From NCBI GenBank assembly GCA_937776645.1, contig CALMRI010000024.1:1-64000 (forward strand): 64,000 nt of DNA, read 5' to 3'. Origin of the DNA: an uncultured Alphaproteobacteria bacterium. Its GTDB lineage: Bacteria; Pseudomonadota; Alphaproteobacteria; Thalassobaculales; Thalassobaculaceae. Positions 46,693-55,440 of the stretch are shown one piece after another (position 1 is the first letter of the stretch; the number at the start of each line of letters is the position of its first letter). The translations under genes were made by a program, and so were the position numbers. The notes under the pieces were generated by a model, which was given only the letters and a program-made list of their open reading frames with translations, was not told the DNA's origin and made no database searches.

Positions 46693-48036
46693 ATGACCCA
46701 GGACAGCCAACTCGATCTCCTGCAAGGCCTGATCGAAAGGGCACAGCGTGGCGGCGCCACTGCCGCCGATGCGGTCTTCGTCGATAGCCGTTCGCTGTCC
46801 GCCGCCCAACGGTTCGGCAAACCCGAAGCCGTTGAGCGCTCGGAGGAGCATGACCTGGGGTTACGGGTTCTGGTGGGCCGGCGGCAAGCCGTGGTTTCCA
46901 GCACGGACATCAAGCCGGACGCTCTCGACGAATTGGTGGAGCGGGCGGTTGCCATGGCCAAGGCGATGCCGGAAGATAAATTCGCCGGCTTGGCGGATCC
47001 AGCCGATATCGCAGCGTCTTATCCAGAAATCGACATGTCCGACCCGACCGAACCACCAGCCGAACGTTTGGTGGAGCGAGCGACAGCGGCTGAACAAGCG
47101 GCCTTGGCGGTCAAGGGCGTGACCAATTCCGAGGGTGGCGAGGCCGGCTGGTCATCGAGCCGCATCACCCTGGTTGCCAGCAATGGCTTTGCCGGCTCGT
47201 ATCAGCGCTCCAGCCATAGCGTCAGCGCCGTGGTTCTTGCCGGCGAGGGACAAGGCATGGAGCGCGACTACGACTATTCCCATACGGTGTATGAGACTGA
47301 CCTGGATGACGCCGCAGAGATTGGCCGCCGCGCTGGCGAGCGCGCCGTGGCCCGCCTCAACCCGCATCGCCCGAAAAGCGCCGCCGTACCAGTGGTCTAT
47401 GATCCACGGGCCAGCCGCAGCTTGGTTGGTCATATCGCAAGCGCCTTGAACGGCAGCTCGGTTGCGCGCGGCACCAGCTTCCTCAAAGGGGCCATGGGTA
47501 GCGCGATCTTCGCCAAGGGCATCTCGATCATCGACGACCCCCACAGACCCAGGGGCATGCGCTCCAAACCCTTCGATGCCGAGGGCCTGGCGACCGTACG
47601 GCGTGCGATCATCGAGGACGGCCATGTCCGGTCCTGGTTCCTGGATCAGGCGACGGCCCGGCAGTTGGACCTCAAATCCACAGGGCATGCCGCGCGATCC
47701 GCCGGCGGCACCCCCGGCCCTAGCGCCACGAACCTCTATCTAGCCGCCGGCCCGCTGTCACCGGAGGAGCTGATCGCCGACATCGTCTCGGGCATTTACG
47801 TCACCGAACTGATGGGCATGAGCGTCAACATGGTAACCGGCGACTATAGCCGCGGCGCCGGCGGGTTTTGGATCGAAAACGGCAAGATCACCTATCCGGT
47901 CAGCGACGTGACCGTTGCCGGCAACCTGAAGGACATGTATGCCGCGCTGGTCCCGGCCAACGATTTGGAAATCAAGCACGGCACCGATGCACCGACCGTG
48001 CGTATCGACGGCATGACGGTAGCCGGCCCCGGTTAA
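46693..48036 (+). CDS. pmbA: TldD/PmbA (TldE) family metalloprotease subunit
   Basis: A 447-residue PmbA/TldE-type protein, the non-metal half of the TldD/E protease that degrades unfolded peptides and matures microcin-like peptides. It has the N-terminal domain (LIERAQRGGATAADAVFVDS) and the central VVYDPRASRSLVGHIASALN. The C-terminal GFWIENGKITYPVSDVTVAG and LKDMYAALVPANDLEIKHG follow. The sequence lacks the HExxxH of TldD, which identifies it as the E-type. TldD itself is not in the window. Confidence 0.94.
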   Translation: MTQDSQLDLLQGLIERAQRGGATAADAVFVDSRSLSAAQRFGKPEAVERSEEHDLGLRVLVGRRQAVVSSTDIKPDALDELVERAVAMAKAMPEDKFAGLADPADIAASYPEIDMSDPTEPPAERLVERATAAEQAALAVKGVTNSEGGEAGWSSSRITLVASNGFAGSYQRSSHSVSAVVLAGEGQGMERDYDYSHTVYETDLDDAAEIGRRAGERAVARLNPHRPKSAAVPVVYDPRASRSLVGHIASALNGSSVARGTSFLKGAMGSAIFAKGISIIDDPHRPRGMRSKPFDAEGLATVRRAIIEDGHVRSWFLDQATARQLDLKSTGHAARSAGGTPGPSATNLYLAAGPLSPEELIADIVSGIYVTELMGMSVNMVTGDYSRGAGGFWIENGKITYPVSDVTVAGNLKDMYAALVPANDLEIKHGTDAPTVRIDGMTVAGPG

Positions 48037-48149
48037 CGGCTCCCCGAGCCATCTGCTGCACGCTCCCACTACCGTGAACCATCGTGGCTGATACGTGAAC
48101 GGTTGGGCGCCCATAACGAGGCCTCATCTGCTTGCGTAAGGATCGAGGT

Positions 48150-48560
48150 CCATGCCGGAAAACCTCTGCACAACCGCGTGGTTCTGGGCGCTGCTGGACT
48201 AGGGCTGGTCACTTTTACGGTCGCAACGCCGACCGATCTACGTGTCGGTCCGCCACGCGTGCCCGTGAAACCCCGCCAATGGCGTAGCGATTGGCGGGTG
48301 TGATCCCGCCGCCTATTTCAATGATGGCAAACCGGTGAAGGGATCACCGTGCCTGAAGGTCGATCAACAGGGCGTCGCCTATCGATTTTCAACGCCTGAA
48401 AGCCGCGACCGTTTCCAGAAAGATCCAACTGCTTTCGCGCCGCAACGGGGCAGCTATAGCGTCTTTGGCATGGCCAGGGGCAAACGTTACGATTTCGACC
48501 CGAAACCCTGGGACATCATCGACTGTAAGTTTTATCTCAGTCGAAACAAGAAGCCGGGAC
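48150..48560 (+). pseudogene. YHS-domain secreted protein, frameshifted
   Basis: The first part, in one frame, is a signal-like sequence (VVLGAAGLGLVTFTVATPTD). A shift near 48285 leads to NGVAIGGCDPAAYFNDGKPV, the start of a YHS domain as found in copper- or metal-linked periplasmic proteins. KVDQQGVAYRFSTPESRDRF, KDPTAFAPQRGSYSVFGMAR and KPWDIIDCKFYLSRNKK follow. The usual GYDPVAY motif reads GCDPAAY. The end runs on in poorly conserved sequence to about 48690. No good start codon is visible, so this is probably a decayed gene. Confidence 0.65.
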
Positions 48561-48814
48561 GCTGTCGGAGGGAAACCCGGCCGGACATCTCAACAGCACC
48601 AATCAAACTGGCGAGAAGCCCGCGAAGAATAGCCGGTCCGAAGAAACAACCGCCTTCATCTTGTGCAAGGCGTGTGACCAGCGGATAAACCCCGGCGCCG
48701 TGGGCCAACCCAAAAGATATTCCGCCGTGGCACCGTGATCATGGTCCGCTAGCGCCCGGCATGATATGGTTCGTATCATTAATAAATGCTTGAAACTCTG
48801 AGGGATCAAGCCCC
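48561..48814. other. Intergenic region upstream of the msbA operon
   Basis: No gene. This must hold the promoter for msbA and the lipid A genes; an AT-rich stretch (ATTAATAAATGCTTGAAACT near 48778-48797) lies close to the start, but no clear -35/-10 pair stands out. GAGGGA at about 48799 may be the msbA ribosome site. Confidence 0.4.
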
Positions 48815-50620
48815 GTGATCGCCAAATCAAGCCAGGGTGGCCGGACCCACACTCGACTTCTTGTCAGACGCCTGGTCGGCGACCATATACGCCCGCATAT
48901 AGGCCTGTTGGTTGCCGCGGTCACGTTGATGGCGGTGGTCGCGGCCACGACCGCGGCCCTGGCATTCCTCATGGAGACCATTCTCGACGACGTCTTCACC
49001 GCACGCGATCGTTCCAGCCTCTATGCCGCCGCCGCCGTGGTCATGGGTGTGTTCGTGCTCAAGGGCCTGGCCACCTACGGCCAGAACGTCCTGGTAAGCT
49101 TTGTCGGGCAACGCATCCTAGCCGATTTGCAAAAGCGCATGTTCGCGCACCTGCTACGGGCGGATCTTGCGTATTTTCACAGCCAGCCCAGCGGGGGCTT
49201 GATCTCGCGCTTCATCAACGATGTCGAAAAGATGCGAGGCACGGTCGCCAGCGTCTTGACCGCGATCGGCCGGGATAGCCTGACCATCATCTTCCTGGTC
49301 GGGGTGATGTTCTATCAGGACTGGCTATTGACCCTGGCCTCGTTTTTCGCGTTTCCCACCGCGATCCTGCCACTGGTCAATATCGGCAAGCGCATCCGCA
49401 AGGTTTCAGCCAACACTCAGCAGGAATTGGGGCAATTCACCACGCTTCTGAACGAGGTTTTCCAGGGCGCCCGCCACGTAAAAGCCTATGGCATGGAGGC
49501 CTTCGAGCGCGATCGGGCCGGCGCCGTGATCGAACAGATCTTCGCCTTGGTGTTTCGCGCCGCGCGCACCAAGGCAGCCGCTTATCCGATTATGGAGACT
49601 CTCGGCGGCACCGCCATCGTCGTGGTGATCTGCTATGGCGGCTGGCAGGTGATCGAGGGAACACGGTCGACGGGCACTTTCTTCTCCTTCGTTACCGCGT
49701 TGTTGCTGGCCTACGACCCGGTAAAAAAGCTGGTCAACCTGAACGCTCAGCTGCAAGAGGGGTTGGCGGCGGCGGAGCGGGTGTTCGACATTCTTGATGT
49801 CGAACCGACGATCACCGACCGCCCGAATGCCAAAAGGATCGACGCCGCCAAAGGCGATGTCAGCTTAGAGAATGTTGATTTTTCCTATGCCGACGGCAAA
49901 CCTGTATTGCAGGGGGTTTCACTATCTATAGAGGCCGGCAAGACAGTCGCCCTGGTCGGTCAGTCCGGAGCCGGAAAAAGCACGGTCCTCAACCTAATTC
50001 CGCGATTTTTTGACACCAGCGCTGGTCGCGTCACCCTTGATGGCGTTGATATTCGCGACCTCAAAATTGCCTCGCTGCGAGCCCAGATCGCCCTGGTCAG
50101 CCAGGACGTAACACTGTTCGACGACACGATCGAAGCCAATATCGCCTATGGTCGGGCCGGCGCCTCGCCGGAGGAAATACGCCAAGCCGCGCGCAATGCG
50201 GCGGCGGACACCTTCATCGAAGCCATGCCCGAGGGTTACGAAACCACGGTCGGGGAACACGGTGTCAAGCTTTCGGGTGGCCAACGCCAGCGCATCGCCA
50301 TCGCCCGCGCGATGCTCAAGGACGCACCGATCCTGCTGCTCGACGAGGCAACATCCTCACTCGATACAGAGTCGGAAAGAGCCGTACAAAACGCACTCGC
50401 CGAATTGATGCGGGGGCGGACCACGATCGTCATCGCGCATCGCCTCTCCACCATTCAATCCGCCGATATGATCCATGTTGTGGATGCCGGCTGCATCGTC
50501 GAGTCCGGTCGTCACCAGGAGCTGTTGGCGCGGGGCGGCGTCTACGCTAATTTGCACCAACTGCAGCTCTCCAAAAGCGATGGCGCGGAAATGACGCAAC
50601 TCACCCAAGCTGGGGGCTGA
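48815..50620 (+). CDS. msbA: Lipid A / lipid flippase ABC transporter MsbA-like
   Basis: A 601-residue half transporter with the membrane domain first (helices between about residues 28 and 310; QNVLVSFVGQRILADLQKRM is typical) and the ATPase second. Walker A is LVGQSGAGKSTVLNLIPRFF near residue 388, the signature is LSGGQRQRIAIARAML, Walker B is ILLLDEATSSLD, and the H-loop is IAHRLSTIQSAD. Starting with GTG at 48815, it leads a five-gene run for lipid A and Kdo, which supports the role of flipping lipid A-core across the inner membrane. Confidence 0.9.
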   Translation: MIAKSSQGGRTHTRLLVRRLVGDHIRPHIGLLVAAVTLMAVVAATTAALAFLMETILDDVFTARDRSSLYAAAAVVMGVFVLKGLATYGQNVLVSFVGQRILADLQKRMFAHLLRADLAYFHSQPSGGLISRFINDVEKMRGTVASVLTAIGRDSLTIIFLVGVMFYQDWLLTLASFFAFPTAILPLVNIGKRIRKVSANTQQELGQFTTLLNEVFQGARHVKAYGMEAFERDRAGAVIEQIFALVFRAARTKAAAYPIMETLGGTAIVVVICYGGWQVIEGTRSTGTFFSFVTALLLAYDPVKKLVNLNAQLQEGLAAAERVFDILDVEPTITDRPNAKRIDAAKGDVSLENVDFSYADGKPVLQGVSLSIEAGKTVALVGQSGAGKSTVLNLIPRFFDTSAGRVTLDGVDIRDLKIASLRAQIALVSQDVTLFDDTIEANIAYGRAGASPEEIRQAARNAAADTFIEAMPEGYETTVGEHGVKLSGGQRQRIAIARAMLKDAPILLLDEATSSLDTESERAVQNALAELMRGRTTIVIAHRLSTIQSADMIHVVDAGCIVESGRHQELLARGGVYANLHQLQLSKSDGAEMTQLTQAGG

Positions 50621-50628
50621 CCGCGGAG

Positions 50629-51354
50629 ATGCTGAAGCGCATGCTGCGCAGTGAGACCGGCTCGGCGGTCGTAAGTTGGGTTCTGGCCAAATTTATTTGG
50701 CTGACCGCGCGATCCATTCGTTGGCAGATGGCGACGCCGGCGTTTCATGCCAAGGCGACCAAATTAAATCAACCAATCATCGCCGTGTTTTGGCATAGCC
50801 GGATCATTCAAATGGGTGCGGGTTGGCGAGAATCGAAGCCGATCGCCATGCTGCAATCACCGCATCCGGACGGAAAATTGATTGCCCGGGCGATTCAGCG
50901 GCTTGGCTACCAAACGATTTGGGGATCCTCGACCAAGGGCAAGGGGGGGGCGGCCGGATTGCGCAATATGATCAAGGCTTTGCGCGGTGGCATGTCGGTC
51001 GGCATCACACCGGATGGACCGCGCGGCCCGAGGATGCGGCTTAGCGTCGGTGTCGTGGCAATGGCCCGGTTGAGCGGCGCCCCGGTGATGCCCGTCGCCT
51101 GGAACGTCAAGCACCGCAAGGTGCTGCGAACCTGGGACAGGATGCTACTCGCCCGTCCATTCAGCCGCGGTGTGGTGTTTTGGGGTGAGCCAATCTATGT
51201 GCCAAAAACGTTGACGCCCGAGGAATTCGAGGGCTACAGGCTGATGATCGAGACCCGCTTGACCGAGATCACCGATCAAGCCGATCTGCATTTCGGACAC
51301 CAGCCAACCACACCGGCCGAACCAGCCGAGGAACCAGGAAAGCGAGACCGCTGA
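50629..51354 (+). CDS. DUF374 lysophospholipid acyltransferase-like protein
   Basis: A 241-residue membrane-associated acyltransferase-like protein of the DUF374 family. The family block IIAVFWHSRIIQMGAGW near residue 44 and VGITPDGPRGPRMRLSVGVV near residue 124 correspond to the acyltransferase active site (an H-x4-D-like His and the GP box). It starts 8 nt after msbA and its stop overlaps the waaA start (ATGATG). This position in Kdo/lipid A operons is widespread in alphaproteobacteria; a role in lipid A acylation is inferred. Confidence 0.85.
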   Translation: MLKRMLRSETGSAVVSWVLAKFIWLTARSIRWQMATPAFHAKATKLNQPIIAVFWHSRIIQMGAGWRESKPIAMLQSPHPDGKLIARAIQRLGYQTIWGSSTKGKGGAAGLRNMIKALRGGMSVGITPDGPRGPRMRLSVGVVAMARLSGAPVMPVAWNVKHRKVLRTWDRMLLARPFSRGVVFWGEPIYVPKTLTPEEFEGYRLMIETRLTEITDQADLHFGHQPTTPAEPAEEPGKRDR

Positions 51355-52661
51355 TGATGCTGTCGCTCTATGAAGGGGTGATGACCCTCGGCGCGCCGGC
51401 CATTGAGCTGTTCTTGTCGCGCCGGGTCGACCGCGGAAAAGAAGATCGCCAGCGCCTGTGTGAAAGGCGTGGCGTGGCCGGGCTACCCCGGCCGGACGGG
51501 GAACTGATCTGGCTGCACGCCTCCAGTGTTGGCGAGAGCGTCGCCGCCCTCGTGCTTATCCAGCGACTACTTGATGCCGCGCCGAGCCGGCATGTTCTGG
51601 TGACCACCGGAACCGTAAGCTCGGCGCAGATGATGGCCAGCCGACTTCCCGACCGCGGGTTTCATCAATTCGTCCCGGTTGATCGACCAACCTGGGTACG
51701 GCGTTTTCTGGATCACTGGCGTCCTGATCTGGTGTTGATCATGGAATCAGAGTTTTGGCCGACCCAGCTCGTCCAAGCCCATACCAATGGTATTCCAATC
51801 GTTTTGATTAATGCCCGGATGTCGGACCGGTCGTTTTCGCGATGGCGTCTGGCCGGTCCGCTGGCCCAGCCCTTGTTCTCGATCTTCGATTTGGTTTTGG
51901 CCACCAATGTCGACCAAGCGAGCCGGTTCACCGCATTGGGTGCCGCCCAGGTTCGAATTTCAGGCAATCTGAAACAAGCGGCAGAGGCTCTTCCTTTCGA
52001 GCCTGATGCCGCCGTCACATTGTCTGATCAAATCGCCGGCCGAATGGTCTGGTTCGCCGCCAGCACGCATACCGGTGAGGATGCACCGGTCCTTGATGCC
52101 CATCTAACCCTGCGCGACCAGCACCCCGAGCTCCTTACCGTCATCGCGCCGCGCCATCCCCATCGCGGCACCGAAATTGCTGCGATGGCCCGCGAGCGCG
52201 GCCTTACCGTCGCCCTGCGCAGCGCCGATGAGTTAATCCTGCCGGGCACCGATCTTTATATTGCCGATACGTTTGGTGAGATGGCGTTGTTCTTTCACAT
52301 TGCCGATATCGTCTTCGTTGCCGGTTCCCTGGTCCCGGTGGGCGGTCACAATCCGGTGGAGCCGGCGCATTTCGACACCGCCATCCTGTTCGGCCCACTC
52401 ATGTCGAAGAACACCGAAATCGCCTCGGAAATGACGGCCCGAGAAGCGGCCATCGGCCTTGCAGGCGCCGGTGATCTGGCGCCGACTGTGGAGGCGTTGC
52501 TCCAGGATCACGCGCGCCGGGATATCCTGGCTCAAAATGCCCGCCGGTATGTCGAGGGTGGCGTCAAGGTCCTTGAAGCGATCCTGGCAAACATCGCGCC
52601 GTTTCTCGCCGATCACCCTGCTGACCATACTGATGATCATCCAGGCGGGCCCCAATCATGA
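51354..52661 (+). CDS. waaA: 3-deoxy-D-manno-octulosonic acid (Kdo) transferase
   Basis: Adds Kdo from CMP-Kdo to the lipid A precursor at the inner membrane. The 435-residue protein has an N-terminal membrane-binding helix (GVMTLGAPAIELFLSRRVD), the acceptor-side LIWLHASSVGESVAALVLIQ with catalytic Glu, and LVLIMESEFWPTQLVQAHTN. IPIVLINARMSDRSFSRWRL and the donor-site IVFVAGSLVPVGGHNPVEPA with the second Glu follow. It ends overlapping lpxK by 4 nt. Confidence 0.95.
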   Translation: MMLSLYEGVMTLGAPAIELFLSRRVDRGKEDRQRLCERRGVAGLPRPDGELIWLHASSVGESVAALVLIQRLLDAAPSRHVLVTTGTVSSAQMMASRLPDRGFHQFVPVDRPTWVRRFLDHWRPDLVLIMESEFWPTQLVQAHTNGIPIVLINARMSDRSFSRWRLAGPLAQPLFSIFDLVLATNVDQASRFTALGAAQVRISGNLKQAAEALPFEPDAAVTLSDQIAGRMVWFAASTHTGEDAPVLDAHLTLRDQHPELLTVIAPRHPHRGTEIAAMARERGLTVALRSADELILPGTDLYIADTFGEMALFFHIADIVFVAGSLVPVGGHNPVEPAHFDTAILFGPLMSKNTEIASEMTAREAAIGLAGAGDLAPTVEALLQDHARRDILAQNARRYVEGGVKVLEAILANIAPFLADHPADHTDDHPGGPQS

Positions 52662-53638
52662 AAGCCCCGGCCTTTTGGACGCAAGACGGCTATCTGCCCC
52701 GGCTTCTTGATCCGTTAGGCTGCCTTTTCAAGGCCGGAGGCGCCATCAGACAGTTCGCCACACCGACCCATGTGGCCGGCATCCCGGTGATCTGCGTCGG
52801 CAATCTGGTTGTCGGCGGAGCCGGAAAAACCCCGGTTGCACTCTCCCTGGCTAGCCAGTTGGCGAAGACCGGCCAGGTCACGGTCTTTCTCACACGCGGC
52901 CACGGCGGTCGTCTCTCCGGCCCAATTCAGGTCGATCCATCCGTTCATGATGCCGGCGATGTCGGAGACGAAGCGCTTCTACTGGCCGAGATCGCGCCAA
53001 CCTGGATCTCACGCGACCGAGGCAAGGGTGGGATCGCCGCCCGTGATGCCGGAGCCGAAATCATTATCATGGATGACGGCTTTCAAAACCCTGGCCTCAC
53101 CAAGACCCTTTCCCTCGTGGTTGTCGATGGCGGCTATGGCTTCGGCAACGGGCGAATGCTGCCGGCCGGCCCGCTGCGGGAACCCATTGCCCAGGGGCTT
53201 GAACGGGCCAGCGCCGTGGTACTGATCGGTGTGGACGAAACCAAAATCACCGAGTCTTTGCCAAAGCACTTACCAGTCCTGCGGGCCACGATCTCTTCCA
53301 TCGCCCATGACCGGCTCCGGGCGGGGGTGTCGGTACTCGGTTTCGCCGGTATCGGACGACCGTCGAAATTTCGCGCCAGCCTGGAAACACTAGGCCTGGA
53401 AATCACACATTTCAAAACCTTCGCGGACCATCATTCCTACACGGCGAACGAGATCCAAGCGCTTCTCAGCGAGGCGGAGAGGTTGGGGGCAGTGCCGGTC
53501 ACCACGGCCAAGGATCATGTTCGCTTGCCCGCCGACGTAAGGAGCCGGATCGAGCGTTTGGATATCTCTGTAAGGTGGGAGGATGAGGAGGCGCTTTTGC
53601 TCGTCCTAAAAAAAGGCCTCGGTCATGGCCAGGGTTGA
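52658..53638 (+). CDS. lpxK: Tetraacyldisaccharide 4'-kinase
   Basis: Phosphorylates the 4' position of the lipid A disaccharide. The 326-residue protein has an N-terminal amphipathic part and the P-loop ICVGNLVVGGAGKTPVALSL near residue 46. The catalytic region includes DEALLLAEIAP and the Asp cluster IIIMDDGFQNPGL near residue 137; FADHHSYTANEI near residue 249 is another LpxK hallmark. It overlaps waaA before it and the acyltransferase after it, so the operon is translationally packed. Confidence 0.96.
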   Translation: MKAPAFWTQDGYLPRLLDPLGCLFKAGGAIRQFATPTHVAGIPVICVGNLVVGGAGKTPVALSLASQLAKTGQVTVFLTRGHGGRLSGPIQVDPSVHDAGDVGDEALLLAEIAPTWISRDRGKGGIAARDAGAEIIIMDDGFQNPGLTKTLSLVVVDGGYGFGNGRMLPAGPLREPIAQGLERASAVVLIGVDETKITESLPKHLPVLRATISSIAHDRLRAGVSVLGFAGIGRPSKFRASLETLGLEITHFKTFADHHSYTANEIQALLSEAERLGAVPVTTAKDHVRLPADVRSRIERLDISVRWEDEEALLLVLKKGLGHGQG

Positions 53639-54539
53639 TCAGCGCCTGACGCCCTCACCGTGGCACAAGCGCTTCGTCACCTGGCCACTATCGGGCGGGG
53701 CGACATGGCTGGGCATTCGGTTGATGCAATTGCTGCCGATCGACACCGCATCGAATTTGGGCGGCGTGATCGCGCGGGCCATCGGCCCCTTGCTACCAAT
53801 CAGTAATCGAGCCCGACTCAATCTTCGCGACAGCTTCCCCGATTGGGATGAGCCCCGGATCGAAGCCACCATCCGCGGCATGTGGGAAAATCTCGGCCGG
53901 GTCGCCGGGGAGTTCGTGCATCTGCAACATCTCGATGTGAGTGGCGATGATCCTCGGGTTGAAGTCATTGGCCGCAAACATATCTGGAACTTGCGCGATG
54001 ACGATGCGCCGGGGATTTTTTTCTCCGCTCATCTAGCGAATTGGGAGCTGTTGCCAAAGCTGGCCGCCCCCAATGGGATCACCATGCACAGTGTATATCG
54101 GGCGATGAATGCGCCCTTGGCGGACAGGATTTTACGGCAGTCGTCGGGCCGTCATGAGGACGAGTTGATCGCCAAAGGGCCTACGGGGGCGATGAAACTG
54201 GCGCGAATCATGCGCAACGGCGGCCATATCGCCCTGTTGGTCGATCAAAAATTAAACGAGGGCATCGATGTTCCATTCTTCGGCCGACCCGCCAAGACCG
54301 CACCGGCCATCGCCCTGTTTGCCCTGAAATATCGTTGTCCAGTGGTCCCAGCGCGGGTCGAGCGGCTTGGTGGCGCCCGCTTCCGGGTGACCTTCTGGCC
54401 ACCGATCACCCTACCGGATAGCGGTGACCCCAAGGCTGACACCCTAGCGCTGATGACCGATATCAACGGATGGCTGGAAAAATGGATTCGCCAGACACCA
54501 GAGCAATGGCTCTGGTTGCATCGACGCTGGGGCAAATAA
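53625..54539 (+). CDS. Lipid A late acyltransferase (LpxL/HtrB-like)
   Basis: A 304-residue inner-membrane acyltransferase that adds secondary acyl chains to Kdo2-lipid A. The active-site His/Glu motif is FFSAHLANWELLPKL near residue 127, with RIMRNGGHIALLVDQKLNEG and DVPFFGRPAKTAPAIALFAL behind it. The end EQWLWLHRRWGK carries the conserved WLHRRW of the family. It overlaps lpxK by 14 nt. Whether it is LpxL or LpxM by position of transfer cannot be told from sequence. Confidence 0.92.
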   Translation: MARVDQRLTPSPWHKRFVTWPLSGGATWLGIRLMQLLPIDTASNLGGVIARAIGPLLPISNRARLNLRDSFPDWDEPRIEATIRGMWENLGRVAGEFVHLQHLDVSGDDPRVEVIGRKHIWNLRDDDAPGIFFSAHLANWELLPKLAAPNGITMHSVYRAMNAPLADRILRQSSGRHEDELIAKGPTGAMKLARIMRNGGHIALLVDQKLNEGIDVPFFGRPAKTAPAIALFALKYRCPVVPARVERLGGARFRVTFWPPITLPDSGDPKADTLALMTDINGWLEKWIRQTPEQWLWLHRRWGK

Positions 54540-54581
54540 CGTCGACATAACCTATGGTTATTGTATCAGGGTGACCCGAGG

Positions 54582-55427
54582 TCACGGCATCGGCGGGACC
54601 AGCAAGCCGGCGTCCAAGCGCTGATCGAACCAATTGATCCGCCAGTCAAGATGCGGGCCGGTCGCCCGGCCGGTCGCCCCTATCGTTCCAAGCCGGTCAC
54701 CCTGACGCAACTGGTCGCCCGGCTGCACCTCGACACGCGCCATGTGCAGAAAGGTTGAACTCAAACCGTGGCCATGGTCCAGGATAATGGTTCCACCAGA
54801 ATAAAACAGATCCGGCTCGGCCAAGCGCACGACCCCATCCGCCGGCGCCACCACAGGCGTACCCACGGGGGCGGCGACATCGATACCGTAATGCGGCCGG
54901 CGCGGCTTGCCGTTCAGCACCCGCTGCGAGCCATAGACACCGGAAATACGGCCCCAGGCCGGCCATTTGAAACCAGTCTTGAAGTATGCCACCGGCGTGT
55001 CTTGCATGCGCGCGGCCTTGATTTGAGCGCCTTCCCGACGAATCCGTGCCAGGATCTCCAGCGGCGGGGACACCGTCTTCGGCGGCAAACCATCGATCCG
55101 TTGAATGTCGTAGTGCCGCGCCTCAACGCTAAGCTGGCGCCGGTCAACCGTGCCATCCGGCGCTGTTATCGCCAACGCCGCGGCCGTAGCGTCACGGTTG
55201 AAGCCGAAAAGAAACCGACCATCCGGCGCCACCCGAACCGCACGCCCGTCCAAGGTAACGATGCTGCCCGGCATGGTGGTTCCGATCACCAACCCGCCTT
55301 GGATTAAACGACCCTCCAACCGACTTGCGGCAAAAGCCGGGGCAATCGTTACCGTCATGGCCGTTACCGTCATGGCCATGACGGTCTGGGCGATCAAGGT
55401 GCGCCAGTGCCCTACCTCTCCAGTCAT
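54582..55427 (-). CDS. M23 family metallopeptidase, secreted
   Basis: A 281-residue peptidoglycan endopeptidase-like protein. From the ATG at 55427 a signal peptide (LIAQTVMAMTVTAMTVTIAP) ends at FAASR; the gene's 5' end contains a tandem GCCATGACGGTAACG duplication. A mixed domain follows, then the LytM/M23 fold near residues 165-265: RRPHYGIDVAAPVGTPVVAP (His and Asp zinc ligands), GGTIILDHGHGLSSTFLHMA (HxH) and GRATGPHLDWRINWF. The three zinc-site elements are intact, so it is probably active on the cell wall. An upstream in-frame ATG at 55511 would overlap xseA by 71 nt. Confidence 0.9.
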   Translation of the reverse strand: MTGEVGHWRTLIAQTVMAMTVTAMTVTIAPAFAASRLEGRLIQGGLVIGTTMPGSIVTLDGRAVRVAPDGRFLFGFNRDATAAALAITAPDGTVDRRQLSVEARHYDIQRIDGLPPKTVSPPLEILARIRREGAQIKAARMQDTPVAYFKTGFKWPAWGRISGVYGSQRVLNGKPRRPHYGIDVAAPVGTPVVAPADGVVRLAEPDLFYSGGTIILDHGHGLSSTFLHMARVEVQPGDQLRQGDRLGTIGATGRATGPHLDWRINWFDQRLDAGLLVPPMP

Positions 55428-55440
55428 CGCCACCGGGCCC

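Noticed and set aside
54571-54585. GTGACC-CGA-GGTCAC hairpin as a bidirectional terminator between the lpxL-like gene and the M23 gene
   Set aside because: The stem is short, has no T-tract on either strand and overlaps the M23 stop codon; not enough for a terminator call.
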